From NCBI GenBank assembly GCA_046047235.1, contig JBJOII010000181.1, forward strand, positions 1-6,918: a DNA stretch of 6,918 nt, given 5' to 3'. Position numbers and translations under genes: made by a program. Positions 1 to 6,743 of this stretch are shown in pieces. The notes under the pieces were generated by a model. It was not told the DNA's origin and did not search any database. It saw only the letters and a list, made by a program, of their open reading frames with translations. Source of the DNA: JBMTVN01 sp046047235. Its GTDB lineage: Bacteria; Verrucomicrobiota; Verrucomicrobiia; Limisphaerales; JAHDYP01. Numbering within the stretch: the first letter of the stretch is position 1; each line of letters starts with the position of its first letter.

Positions 1-203
1 ACCACCCGACCACACTCCAGCGCCACCCCCTGCTTCCGCACCTCACGCAACAAAAGGTCAGTTGCCCACCCCGGCAACCCAACATAATGCAGATAAACCA
101 GCAACGCGCCGGCACAGGCCAGCGCAACTAAAACAACCCGCCTTAAACGCCGTAAGATGCGCCGCCCCCAACCGCGCCTCCCCGTCTCAACCTGCGCAGG
201 CAT
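1..203 (-). CDS. Membrane-anchored protein, N-terminal part only; AsmA-like candidate
   Basis: An open frame starts at an ATG (203-201) and runs off the left window edge, giving 67 complete codons. The visible protein has a strongly basic N-terminus (R/K-rich residues 9-22), one hydrophobic segment at about residues 23-40, then VGLPGWATDLLLREVRKQGV (41-60) and LECGRV. The basic side would stay in the cytoplasm and the rest would be exported. A single membrane anchor followed by 'GLPxW...LL.E.R.QGV.LE.GR' resembles, from memory, the start of large AsmA-like/DUF3971-type envelope proteins in Verrucomicrobiota, which are related to proteins acting in lipid transport to the outer membrane. The ATG lies 4 bases after the stop of the DUF4340 gene, so translation is probably coupled; a purine run (GGAGGG) sits about 11 bases upstream, rather far for a ribosome site. 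That this is a gene is fairly safe from position, frame and anchor; the family is a guess from a short fragment. Confidence 0.55.
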   Translation of the reverse strand, partial: MPAQVETGRRGWGRRILRRLRRVVLVALACAGALLVYLHYVGLPGWATDLLLREVRKQGVALECGRV

Positions 204-207
204 ACTC

Positions 208-2034
208 TTATTGCCCTCCGCCCCTCGCTGGTATCATCATCCGCACGGCCTCGTCATACGGATAAAACACGTCAAGCGGACACTCAAACACGGTCACTAC
301 ACCCTCCAGCTCCGTCGCCGCAAACGGCCCTCCGGAAGGCGAGTTCGCCCCGAAAGCCAACTGCAGGGTCTTCAGCTCCCCACCCTGTCGCAAATCAATC
401 GCCACACGATGATCCCGCTGCGTGATCCCGTAATCAGGCAGCTTGTCCACCCCCTGATCGACCCAGAAACGCGCCCGCAACCCACCCATCCGATGCATCG
501 CCTCCTCCATCGCAAATGTGTTCACCATTCCCTGCGAACCCGGTGCGATCGACCACTGCCCCCCACTGCTCCGGATAATCCGGTTGGTCGCACCACCCAC
601 CATCAGGCTCACCCCCACGACTTCATTCGTGGTAAATTCCCACAACCGACGGTCACGCAACTCATAGGCCGCCCTCGGCAGGCTGAAAAAATCCTCCTGC
701 GCCACGGTGTAAACCGGCACCTCATCCGACCTCCGCACAAACACTCTCCGGTCCTGCACGCTGCCAAAATCCAGCCTCAGCGAAGGCGCTTCTTTCCCTC
801 CCTCACCGGCCGCCCATTGCAGGGTCAGGCTGCGCTGCGGCTCGGCCAGGCCGTAGTTCGGCAAATCCAGATCAATCACCACCTCCTTCGCCACCTCAAC
901 CACCCTGAGCTTGCTCAACTGCTCCAGAAAACTCCCCACCAAACCGGGATCAGCCGGACGTGGCGTCGTCTCCGCCAAACCCCATACCCCGTTCGTCGCC
1001 CGCACCAATGCAAAGGACTCATCGCCCGTAATACTCAGCTTCTCCAACTGATCAACCGGCCGGTCTACCAGCCGGTAATCCAAATACTCCGAGTAGGGCA
1101 CCGCCACCGCACTCACCAGTTCCTTCGATACCAGGATCAAACCCTCCGGCGAACTGCGCCGCGCAAAAACCAGCTCCGTCGCATTCGTCGGACTGTTGCC
1201 AAAATCCACACTCAAAACCGTGTTCGTGCCCCGCATAAAAACCAATCCCGCCTGGGGCTTTGCCAAACCAAAAGGCTCAAGATCCACTACACCCTGCTCA
1301 GCCGCAAACGCCCCAATCTGCGCAGTCTGCAACTGCTGCAACAACTGCTCCACCCGCGCGTGATCAGCCCGGGCCGAACGAGGCGATATCAACCTCCACC
1401 GCGCCGTCACCGCATCCCGCTGCAACCCATACTCCCGGTTGGCCGACCTCAACTGCAACCGGTCAAATTCTACACCCGCCAAAAACAGGAACCGCGGATC
1501 CCTCCAAGCCGCCACCCCGGCCGGCAAACGCTCCAACGGGCCCACCCCCACCACCTCCACCGTCTCCCGCCCCGCCAGCCGCATATACATGGTCTTCCCC
1601 AACAAAGTCCGCCCACCCATGCTGAAACCAAACCGCTCACCGCCCGACTCCACCACAACCGTCGCCAGGGGCGGCTCCAAACCCAAAGCCGCCAAACCAC
1701 CCTGCTCAGCCTCCAAATCCGACTTCTCCAACACCGCGTTCCGCTGCAACTCCGCCAGGCTCGACAAAAAGCTCTCCACCAACCACCCCTGCGCAGGATA
1801 CTCCGGCCCCACCAAGTGCCAGTCCTTCCCCCCCGGACCCCGCTCCAGCCGCAGCGTCAGGTTGCTGCGAGTCACCGACAACGCCGTCACCTCATCCACT
1901 TTCAACCCGGGAAACACCCTCCTCGCCAACTCCTGCTCCGGATCACGATCACCACCCGGCCACTCGAAAAACACGATGTAGCCGAACATACCCAAAGCCA
2001 AAAACACCAATAGAACTGTGCTGCGAGATTGCAT
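208..2034 (-). CDS. DUF4340 domain-containing protein, membrane-anchored, four internal repeats
   Basis: A 608-residue protein with an N-terminal signal anchor (about residues 5-23, VLLVFLALGMFGYIVFF) and a long exported part. The body is four tandem units of about 140 residues, starting near 46, 188, 327 and 469. Each has a short beta stretch ending in a tryptophan motif (WHLVGP at 72, WRLISP at 213, WGLAET at 351, WSIAPG at 494), an amphipathic helix, a 'GL' motif (LGLEPP, FGLAKP, YGLAEP, YGITQR) and a beta-rich half with LDFG/VDFG and VFVR-like strands. This matches the DUF4340 family, of unknown function, often found beside GldG-like ABC genes. The ATG at 2034 is chosen over a TTG at 2064: it lies 8 bases after the GldG-like stop, has GGTGA and GGAAG upstream, and puts the anchor at the very N-terminus, while the TTG overlaps the previous gene and has no ribosome site. 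No catalytic motif is visible; a structural or substrate-handling partner of the transporter is inferred. The stop is TAA. Confidence 0.87.
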   Translation of the reverse strand: MQSRSTVLLVFLALGMFGYIVFFEWPGGDRDPEQELARRVFPGLKVDEVTALSVTRSNLTLRLERGPGGKDWHLVGPEYPAQGWLVESFLSSLAELQRNAVLEKSDLEAEQGGLAALGLEPPLATVVVESGGERFGFSMGGRTLLGKTMYMRLAGRETVEVVGVGPLERLPAGVAAWRDPRFLFLAGVEFDRLQLRSANREYGLQRDAVTARWRLISPRSARADHARVEQLLQQLQTAQIGAFAAEQGVVDLEPFGLAKPQAGLVFMRGTNTVLSVDFGNSPTNATELVFARRSSPEGLILVSKELVSAVAVPYSEYLDYRLVDRPVDQLEKLSITGDESFALVRATNGVWGLAETTPRPADPGLVGSFLEQLSKLRVVEVAKEVVIDLDLPNYGLAEPQRSLTLQWAAGEGGKEAPSLRLDFGSVQDRRVFVRRSDEVPVYTVAQEDFFSLPRAAYELRDRRLWEFTTNEVVGVSLMVGGATNRIIRSSGGQWSIAPGSQGMVNTFAMEEAMHRMGGLRARFWVDQGVDKLPDYGITQRDHRVAIDLRQGGELKTLQLAFGANSPSGGPFAATELEGVVTVFECPLDVFYPYDEAVRMMIPARGGGQ

Positions 2035-2042
2035 GCTTCCGG

Positions 2043-3533
2043 TCACCGACGACGCCTCAGCCAAACCACAAAACCCAATGCCATCGCGGCACCAGGCAAC
2101 GCCCCCAACAAAACCCAGGCCGCCCCACGCAACTGCGCCCCGGTCAGGTTAATCTGATACTCCCTCACCGGTCGCGGCCCCAAATGCTGCCACTGCTGCC
2201 GGTCCACCAGCCAGTTCACCGCCAACCCCAAAAAATCACGGTTGGCCTCAAACTCAATCAACTGGTTGCTCAAAAAACTCGCCTCTCCCACCACCACCAT
2301 CCGCACCGCACCCCGGTCCGGCACCACCCCCGCAATCGTCCCCCGCTCCAATGCCGCCGCCACAGGAATCACCCCGTTGGTCTGCACCACCGCCTGATTG
2401 CCAGTCGTCGGCACCACCAGCTTCCCCGCCGCCGTCGTAAATGCCAACTCCACCACCTTCGAGTTCTCCGGCACAGGCCCCGCCGCCTCCAACTGCCGCA
2501 CACTCGTCGGCATGATCAATCCCAATCGCGCACCCCGCAAAGGCGATACAACCGGATGATTCCCAAATTCACCCGTCAATAACACCCGCGTGTCCCCAGC
2601 CTGCGACTGCGTCTCATCCACCACCAACCCCTCCCCCAACTCAATACCCCATCGACGCAGGAAAGGCTCCAAACCCGACGACCTCACCCCCGGCCGCGCC
2701 ACGCTGTTCAACAAAATCAACCCGCGCCCCCCCGATTGGAAATACCGGTCCAGTTTCTGGATCTCGTCCGCCGGCAGCGGAAAACGCGGCCCGCCAACCA
2801 ACAACAACTCACAATCCGCCGGCACCCCGTTGGTCCGCATCTCCAATGGCCGCAGCACAATGTTCTTCTCCGCCAGTATCGCCGCCACCTCCGAATACCC
2901 GTCCGGCGCACTCTCGTTCGCCAAGTCCGGCTCACCATGCCCCGTCAATGCATAAGCCTGAATCGGACGCGGATCCATCAGGTTGAGCAGCGCCGACGTA
3001 AAAAACTGCTCCCCCTTAAACCCAATCCGCCGAATCGGCTGTCCCTGCATCGCCCCGGAAAAATCATAGTCGGAAAGCTCCTTCTCCCTCACCACCCGCG
3101 CCGGTCGACCCTCCGCATCAAAAACCACCAGCAGCGTGTCCGAAGACGACGTCACACCATAACGCGACAGCAAAAACTCCGCCCTCCCCGGATTCCTCCC
3201 GTAATTCACATACTCCACCTTCAACCGGTCACTCACCGCCGTATACTCGTCCAGAAGATCACGCACAGACGGGAACAATGATGACTCTTCCGGATCAAAA
3301 AACACGCTGATCGAGACATCGTTGGTCAATCCCAACAACATCGACCGCGTCAACGGCGACAAACCAAACCGGGAAGTGTCCGATACCTGAACCCGAGCCG
3401 GATGCCGGGCCGACAGGTAATTCGCCATCACCACAATCGCCGCCATCGCCAGCACACCCAACAGCACCTGCCCGCCCATGGCCCACCGGCGCCAAAGCGA
3501 GAAACCGGAATTGGAATTGGAATGCTCAGCCAT
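2043..3533 (-). CDS. GldG-like ABC transporter auxiliary protein
   Basis: A 496-residue protein with a membrane segment at each end (about 21-39 and 470-492, ending WLRRRR) and a large domain between them that should lie outside the cytoplasmic membrane. After the first segment comes ANYLSARHPARVQVSDTSRF, then the pattern of the GldG/ABC_transp_aux family (PF09822): NDVSISVFFDPEE (71-83), RDLLDEY (91-97), a YALTGHGEPDL motif (194-204), LLLVGGPRFPLPADEI (243-258), GGRGLILLN (268-276) and, late, VVVGEASFLSN (413-423) with NRDFLGLAVNWL (431-442). In Bacteroidota, GldG works with GldF and GldA in an ABC complex linked to gliding; homologues outside that phylum have no settled substrate. The ATG at 3533 follows the permease stop by 5 bases and has a perfect Shine-Dalgarno sequence (GGAGGTGA, 3546-3539). 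The open frame extends 74 codons further upstream, but that part only overlaps the permease gene. Residues 4-9 (HSNSNS) come from a hexamer repeat in the DNA. Confidence 0.87.
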   Translation of the reverse strand: MAEHSNSNSGFSLWRRWAMGGQVLLGVLAMAAIVVMANYLSARHPARVQVSDTSRFGLSPLTRSMLLGLTNDVSISVFFDPEESSLFPSVRDLLDEYTAVSDRLKVEYVNYGRNPGRAEFLLSRYGVTSSSDTLLVVFDAEGRPARVVREKELSDYDFSGAMQGQPIRRIGFKGEQFFTSALLNLMDPRPIQAYALTGHGEPDLANESAPDGYSEVAAILAEKNIVLRPLEMRTNGVPADCELLLVGGPRFPLPADEIQKLDRYFQSGGRGLILLNSVARPGVRSSGLEPFLRRWGIELGEGLVVDETQSQAGDTRVLLTGEFGNHPVVSPLRGARLGLIMPTSVRQLEAAGPVPENSKVVELAFTTAAGKLVVPTTGNQAVVQTNGVIPVAAALERGTIAGVVPDRGAVRMVVVGEASFLSNQLIEFEANRDFLGLAVNWLVDRQQWQHLGPRPVREYQINLTGAQLRGAAWVLLGALPGAAMALGFVVWLRRRR

Positions 3534-3538
3534 AACCC

Positions 3539-3546
3539 TCACCTCC
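3539..3546 (-). promoter_or_regulatory. Ribosome binding site of the GldG-like gene
   Basis: On the minus strand GGAGGTGA is a perfect eight-base match to the usual 16S rRNA 3' tail complement. It lies 5 bases before the ATG at 3533 and its last three bases are the permease stop codon. It decides the start of the GldG-like gene and points to translational coupling. Confidence 0.85.
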
Positions 3547-4291
3547 ACCGCCGGCTCTCCACTACTTTCAAGGTCAGAAACAGAAACAAGGCCGTCAAAC
3601 TCCCGTAGTAAATCACCGGACGGGAATCCACCACCCCGCGCGCAAACAACTCCATGTGCTCCGTCATCGCAATGTGCCGGAACACCGGGGCCGACCACGT
3701 CTCCGATGGCACCGGCACCAGATTCCTCAAACCCAGCACAAACAACACGGCACAAAACCCAAACGCCAGAATCGCCGCCAAGACCTGGCTCTGCGTCACC
3801 GCCGACGCCAAACCGCCCATCGCCATAAACGCCGACCCAATCACCAGTATCCCCACATACGTACTCAGCGCCGTCGCCAAATCAAAAGCCACCTGCCCGT
3901 CGGTAAAACGCTGGATCACCAGCAAACACAACAACAACGGCAGCCACGTCAGCGCATAAAACAACATCGTCCCGCTATACTTCGCCAACACCACCTGCAC
4001 ATCACTCACCGGCGTCGTCATCAAGGTCTCATACGTCCCGCTAAAACGCTCCGCCGCATACGACCGCATGGTGATCACCGGCGCAGTCACCACCAATATC
4101 ACCCAGAAATAAAAGGTGTTGCAAAACACCTCCCCCAACGGGGCCGACGTCGGGGCCCCGTTCAGCTTGTAAAGCACGTCCACAAAACTAAACCCCAGCA
4201 CCAACAACACCGCACCAATCACCGCATACCCCGTAAACGAGTTGAAATACATCCCCAGCTCCCGACGCACCAATGTCAAATAGGCCTGCAT
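3539..4291 (-). CDS. ABC-2 type transporter permease, GldF/NosY-like
   Basis: A 250-residue integral membrane protein with about six hydrophobic segments (roughly 22-40, 59-76, 106-126, 141-162, 168-188, 226-243). The start MQAYLTLVRRELGMYFNSFTG has the typical GldF-type amphipathic lead into the first helix. The loop after helix 2 carries the family hallmark RSYAAERFSGTYETLMTTPVS (76-96), the part thought to contact the ATPase. The length is normal for single-domain GldF/NosY permeases (about 240-280). It should pair with the ATPase encoded just upstream to form the inner-membrane transporter core, probably as a 2+2 complex. The ATG at 4291 shares its A with the TGA of the ATPase gene and has a strong GGAGGAGGG ribosome site 6 bases upstream, so translation is coupled. 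The frame extends 36 codons further upstream, but that G/R-rich stretch lies inside the ATPase gene and has no ribosome site of this quality. The substrate is unknown. Confidence 0.93.
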   Translation of the reverse strand: MQAYLTLVRRELGMYFNSFTGYAVIGAVLLVLGFSFVDVLYKLNGAPTSAPLGEVFCNTFYFWVILVVTAPVITMRSYAAERFSGTYETLMTTPVSDVQVVLAKYSGTMLFYALTWLPLLLCLLVIQRFTDGQVAFDLATALSTYVGILVIGSAFMAMGGLASAVTQSQVLAAILAFGFCAVLFVLGLRNLVPVPSETWSAPVFRHIAMTEHMELFARGVVDSRPVIYYGSLTALFLFLTLKVVESRRWR

Positions 4292-5271
4292 CAAAAACCC
4301 TCCTCCCCTTCCTCCAACTCGTCGTCCGCCCCACCCGTCACCCGCACAAAAATATCCTCCAACGAAACCCGGCTCAAACTCAGCTCGCGCAACCCCCACC
4401 CGCGACGACTCACCTGCTCATAAACCGCCGACCTCACATCCACCTCCGGCCGCACCACCAGCAGACAACGCCAGTAATCCCCGGCCGATGGCGCCACATC
4501 AAAAGACTGCACTTCCGCCATCTCCTCCCAACACGCCCGCAACTCCGCCTCCGGCGCCCTCACCTCCACCACCACCTGTGCCGCATCACTCGCCAATGCC
4601 TGCAGGTTCTGCGTCGTGTCCGCCGCCAAAATCCGCCCCCCGTTCATAATCAACACCCGCGAACACGTCATCTCCACCTCGGATAAAATATGCGTCGAAA
4701 TCAAAATCGTGTGGCTACGCCCCAGCGACTTCACCAGCCGCCGCACCGACCGGATCTGATGCGGATCCAAACCAATCGTCGGCTCATCCAAAATCACCAG
4801 CTCAGGCTCGTGCACCAACGAATCCGCCAAACCCACCCGCTGACGGTAACCCTTCGATAAATGCCCCACTATCTTCCGGCTCACATCCACCAACCCGCAC
4901 TGCTCCATCACGGTATCCACCCGACCCGCAACCCGCCCCCGTGCCAAACCCTTCAACCGCGCCCGAAACTTCAGGTAATCCCTCACCCGCATGTCCACAT
5001 GCAACGGATTGTTCTCCGGCATATACCCAATCCGACGCCGCACCTCCCGTGACTCAGTCGAAACATCATACCCCGCAATCCGCGCCGTCCCCGATGTCGC
5101 CGGCATAAAGCCCGACAATATCCGCATTGTCGTGGTCTTTCCCGCTCCGTTCGGCCCCAGTAAACCCACTACTTCACCACGCCCCACGCTAAACGTCATG
5201 CCGGACACAGCCGTGTGTCCCGCATAACGCTTCGTCAAATCCCTCACCTCTATCAACGGTGAATCACTCAT
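4291..5271 (-). CDS. ABC transporter ATP-binding protein, ABC-2/GldA-like
   Basis: A 326-residue ATPase with the full set of ABC motifs: Walker A GPNGAGKTT (39-47), signature LSKGYRQR (138-145), Walker B VILDEP with catalytic E163 (159-164), D-loop GLDP (167-170) and H-loop STH with H194. At the Q-loop it reads GYMPENN (82-88), so Glu86 stands where most ABC proteins have Gln; as I recall, this is common in the GldA/ABC-2 branch. A C-terminal region of about 110 residues (215-326) follows the nucleotide-binding domain, as in ABC-2 exporters, and ends in the acidic tail DDELEEGEEGF. Its DNA also holds the ribosome site of the next gene. It would power the adjacent permease. The start MSDSPLIEVRDLTKRY gives the usual short lead into the first strand. 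The upstream ribosome site is only moderate (AAGGCGG about 8 bases before the ATG). It lies 44 bases after the desulfurase stop; no stem plus T-run separates them, so read-through is plausible. Confidence 0.96.
   Translation of the reverse strand: MSDSPLIEVRDLTKRYAGHTAVSGMTFSVGRGEVVGLLGPNGAGKTTTMRILSGFMPATSGTARIAGYDVSTESREVRRRIGYMPENNPLHVDMRVRDYLKFRARLKGLARGRVAGRVDTVMEQCGLVDVSRKIVGHLSKGYRQRVGLADSLVHEPELVILDEPTIGLDPHQIRSVRRLVKSLGRSHTILISTHILSEVEMTCSRVLIMNGGRILAADTTQNLQALASDAAQVVVEVRAPEAELRACWEEMAEVQSFDVAPSAGDYWRCLLVVRPEVDVRSAVYEQVSRRGWGLRELSLSRVSLEDIFVRVTGGADDELEEGEEGF
4298..4306 (-). promoter_or_regulatory. Ribosome binding site of the permease gene, inside the ATPase coding end
   Basis: On the minus strand GGAGGAGGG ends 6 bases before the permease ATG at 4291. 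It overlaps the last codons of the ATPase (Gly-Glu-Glu-Gly) and so decides the start at 4291 rather than an upstream in-frame start. Confidence 0.8.
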
Positions 5272-5315
5272 CCGTAAAGCCGCCTTTTATCCGGAACAAT
5301 GCCTCCCGGGCCATC

Positions 5316-6458
5316 CTAAAGTCTTAGCTCACCCCGCAACCTCTCCACCGCCGCCCGAACACGAGCCGCCACCCCCCCCACCTCCCACTCCCTATTGTCC
5401 CAACCCCAGCTAAACCGAATCGTCCCCCGCGCCTCCCCCGCACTCCGACCCATCGCGGTCAATACCCGCGACGGCCGAATACTCCCCGTCGAACAAGCCG
5501 ACCCCGTCGACACACACACACCCCCCGCGTCCAACATCAACATCAACGCCTCACCATCCACCCCCTCAAAGGACAGGTTCGATGTGTTGGGCAGCCGATG
5601 CTCCACCGAACCATTCACCCGCACCCCCGCTACTGTCTCCAATAGCTCCGTCTCCAACGCATCCCGATACCCCCGCACCCGATCGCGGTATTCATCCAGT
5701 CGGCCCACCGCCAGCTCAGCCGCCATACCCATCCCCACCACCCCGGCCACATTCTCCGTCCCCCCGCGCCGACCCGATTCCTGCCCGCCCCCCACCACCC
5801 ACGGATGAAACACCGTCCCCCGCCTCACATACAAACAGCCCACCCCCTTCGGCGCCCGAAACTTGTGCCCCGATAACGACAGGAAATCCGGCCGCAACTC
5901 AGCCACATCCAGCCGCAGCTTCCCCGCCACCTGAACCGCATCCACATGCAACGGCACCCCCCTCCCACGACACAGTTCAGCCACCCCTCCCACCGGCCCC
6001 AACACCCCCGTCTCGTTGTTGCCCCAAATCATCGAAACTAACGCCGTGTCCGGACGCAACACACGCTCCACCTCCCCCAAATCCACCAACCCCTCCGCAT
6101 CCACCGGAACCACACTCACCTCATACCCCCTGGATTCATAGCCCGCACACACCTTCACCACCGCCGAATGCTCCACCGCCGTCGTCACCACATGCCTCCG
6201 GCCCGGCTCAGCCTGCAGGGCACTCCAGATCGCCGTGTGAATGGACTCAGTCCCGCACGCCGTAAAGACCACCTCATCCTCACCCGCCCCCAATAAACCC
6301 GCCACCTGTCCCCGCGCCCGCTTCACCCCAGCCGCCACCTCCCTCCCAAAACGATACCCACTCGATGGATTACCCCATAACTCCTCCAAATACGGCCGCA
6401 TCACCCCATACACCTCCGGATCCACCCGCGTCGTCGCATTGTTATCTAGATAAATCAT
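5316..6458 (-). CDS. Cysteine desulfurase, NifS/IscS family, PLP-dependent
   Basis: A 380-residue class-V aminotransferase-fold enzyme that converts cysteine to alanine and passes the sulfur, via an enzyme persulfide, to Fe-S cluster or tRNA-thiolation partners in the cytoplasm. The start MIYLDNNATT is the classic family N-terminus and fixes the start codon. Visible active-site elements are CGTES (68-72), VEHSAV with His97 stacking on PLP, WGNNETGV (145-152), HVDAVQ with Asp173, SGHK with the Schiff-base Lys199, the RRGGTEN loop (230-236), and STGSACSTGS with the sulfur-accepting Cys322. The short loop at that Cys and the overall length fit the group I (IscS/NifS) branch. After the loop it has IRPSRV where IscS/NifS usually have LEPS(H/Y)V, a mild deviation. 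No iscU, iscA, iscR or mnmA lies in the window, so the sulfur acceptor is unknown. It is first in the minus-strand run, downstream of the repeat-rich region. Upstream, GGGG 6 bases from the ATG is the only ribosome-site-like sequence. The stop is TAG. Confidence 0.96.
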   Translation of the reverse strand: MIYLDNNATTRVDPEVYGVMRPYLEELWGNPSSGYRFGREVAAGVKRARGQVAGLLGAGEDEVVFTACGTESIHTAIWSALQAEPGRRHVVTTAVEHSAVVKVCAGYESRGYEVSVVPVDAEGLVDLGEVERVLRPDTALVSMIWGNNETGVLGPVGGVAELCRGRGVPLHVDAVQVAGKLRLDVAELRPDFLSLSGHKFRAPKGVGCLYVRRGTVFHPWVVGGGQESGRRGGTENVAGVVGMGMAAELAVGRLDEYRDRVRGYRDALETELLETVAGVRVNGSVEHRLPNTSNLSFEGVDGEALMLMLDAGGVCVSTGSACSTGSIRPSRVLTAMGRSAGEARGTIRFSWGWDNREWEVGGVAARVRAAVERLRGELRL

Positions 6459-6570
6459 CCGAAACCCCGAAACCTAATCAGCTCACTCCCCAAACGAAAG
6501 ACCGATTCCAACCCAACCTCCCCAGGGCATCCGCCCTCAAGGATCCCCCTTTCCAGCCCCAGTCATTCCA
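6459..6570. other. Leader region of the desulfurase gene, no gene seen
   Basis: This C-rich (plus strand) stretch lies between the desulfurase ATG and the hexamer array. It should hold the operon promoter on the minus strand, but I see no convincing -35/-10 pair; the best hexamers match poorly. A small hairpin (AGGGC, loop ATCC, GCCCT; 6524-6537) is present without a T-run. No open frame with a ribosome site was found on either strand. Confidence 0.5.
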
Positions 6571-6606
6571 TCGAAATCGAAATCGCTATCGGTATCGGTA
6601 TCGGCA
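6571..6606. repeat. Hexamer tandem array, six units
   Basis: Six perfectly phased 6-base units on the plus strand: TCGAAA, TCGAAA, TCGCTA, TCGGTA, TCGGTA, TCGGCA. All keep TCG at positions 1-3 and A at position 6; only positions 4-5 change, and two units occur as identical adjacent pairs. The array sits about 110 bases upstream of the desulfurase start. Its function is unknown; replication slippage explains the pairs. Confidence 0.9.
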
Positions 6607-6660
6607 ACCAGTAGTCAAAAAACAGCGGTCGTGGACCAGCCCTCCAATCATCCCATCCCC

Positions 6661-6688
6661 CAGCTACCAGCTACCAGCTTCTAGCTCC
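6661..6688. repeat. Heptamer array A, four units
   Basis: Four phased 7-base units on the plus strand: CAGCTAC, CAGCTAC, CAGCTTC, TAGCTCC. All share AGCT at positions 2-5 and C at position 7. The array directly abuts the first palindrome on its right. Confidence 0.85.
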
Positions 6689-6715
6689 CTGCGTGCCGCC
6701 CCCGCGGCAGCACGC
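6689..6715. repeat. Palindromic element, copy 1
   Basis: After a CT lead, the left arm GCGTGCCGC (6691-6699) faces loop CCCC (6700-6703) and a right arm GCGG-CAG-CACGC (6704-6715). Nine pairs form with CAG as a three-base bulge, which may be a GCA duplication. It is clearly related to the hairpin at 6743-6766. No T-run follows on either strand, so it is not a standard intrinsic terminator. Confidence 0.75.
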
Positions 6716-6743
6716 TCTCCTCTCTCCTCTCTACCGTCTACCT
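6716..6743. repeat. Heptamer array B, four units
   Basis: Four phased 7-base units on the plus strand: TCTCCTC, TCTCCTC, TCTACCG, TCTACCT. All share TCT at 1-3 and C at 5. The array fills exactly the space between the two palindromes, sharing its last base with the second. Confidence 0.82.

Noticed and set aside
157..2013. 618-codon open frame on the plus strand opposite the DUF4340 gene
   Set aside because: It is codon-for-codon in register with the minus-strand gene, so it stays open simply because that gene avoids TTA, CTA and TCA codons. The product is an R/H/Q/P-rich low-complexity chain with no domain, anchor or ribosome site.
2035..2064. Upstream TTG start for the DUF4340 protein (10 extra residues)
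   Set aside because: It overlaps the GldG-like gene, has no ribosome site, and would push the signal anchor away from the N-terminus; the ATG at 2034 fits better.
3656..4423. 255-codon plus-strand frame opposite the permease and ATPase end
   Set aside because: Same antisense-shadow behaviour and R/H/Q-rich composition; the minus-strand genes have clear family motifs.
5272..5315. Terminator or promoter between the desulfurase and ATPase genes
   Set aside because: The 44 bases contain no stable stem followed by T residues and no convincing -35/-10 pair.
5582..6265. 227-codon proline-rich plus-strand frame opposite the desulfurase
   Set aside because: The P/S/T-rich product results from reading GC-rich antisense codons; it lacks a ribosome site and the opposite gene is unambiguous.
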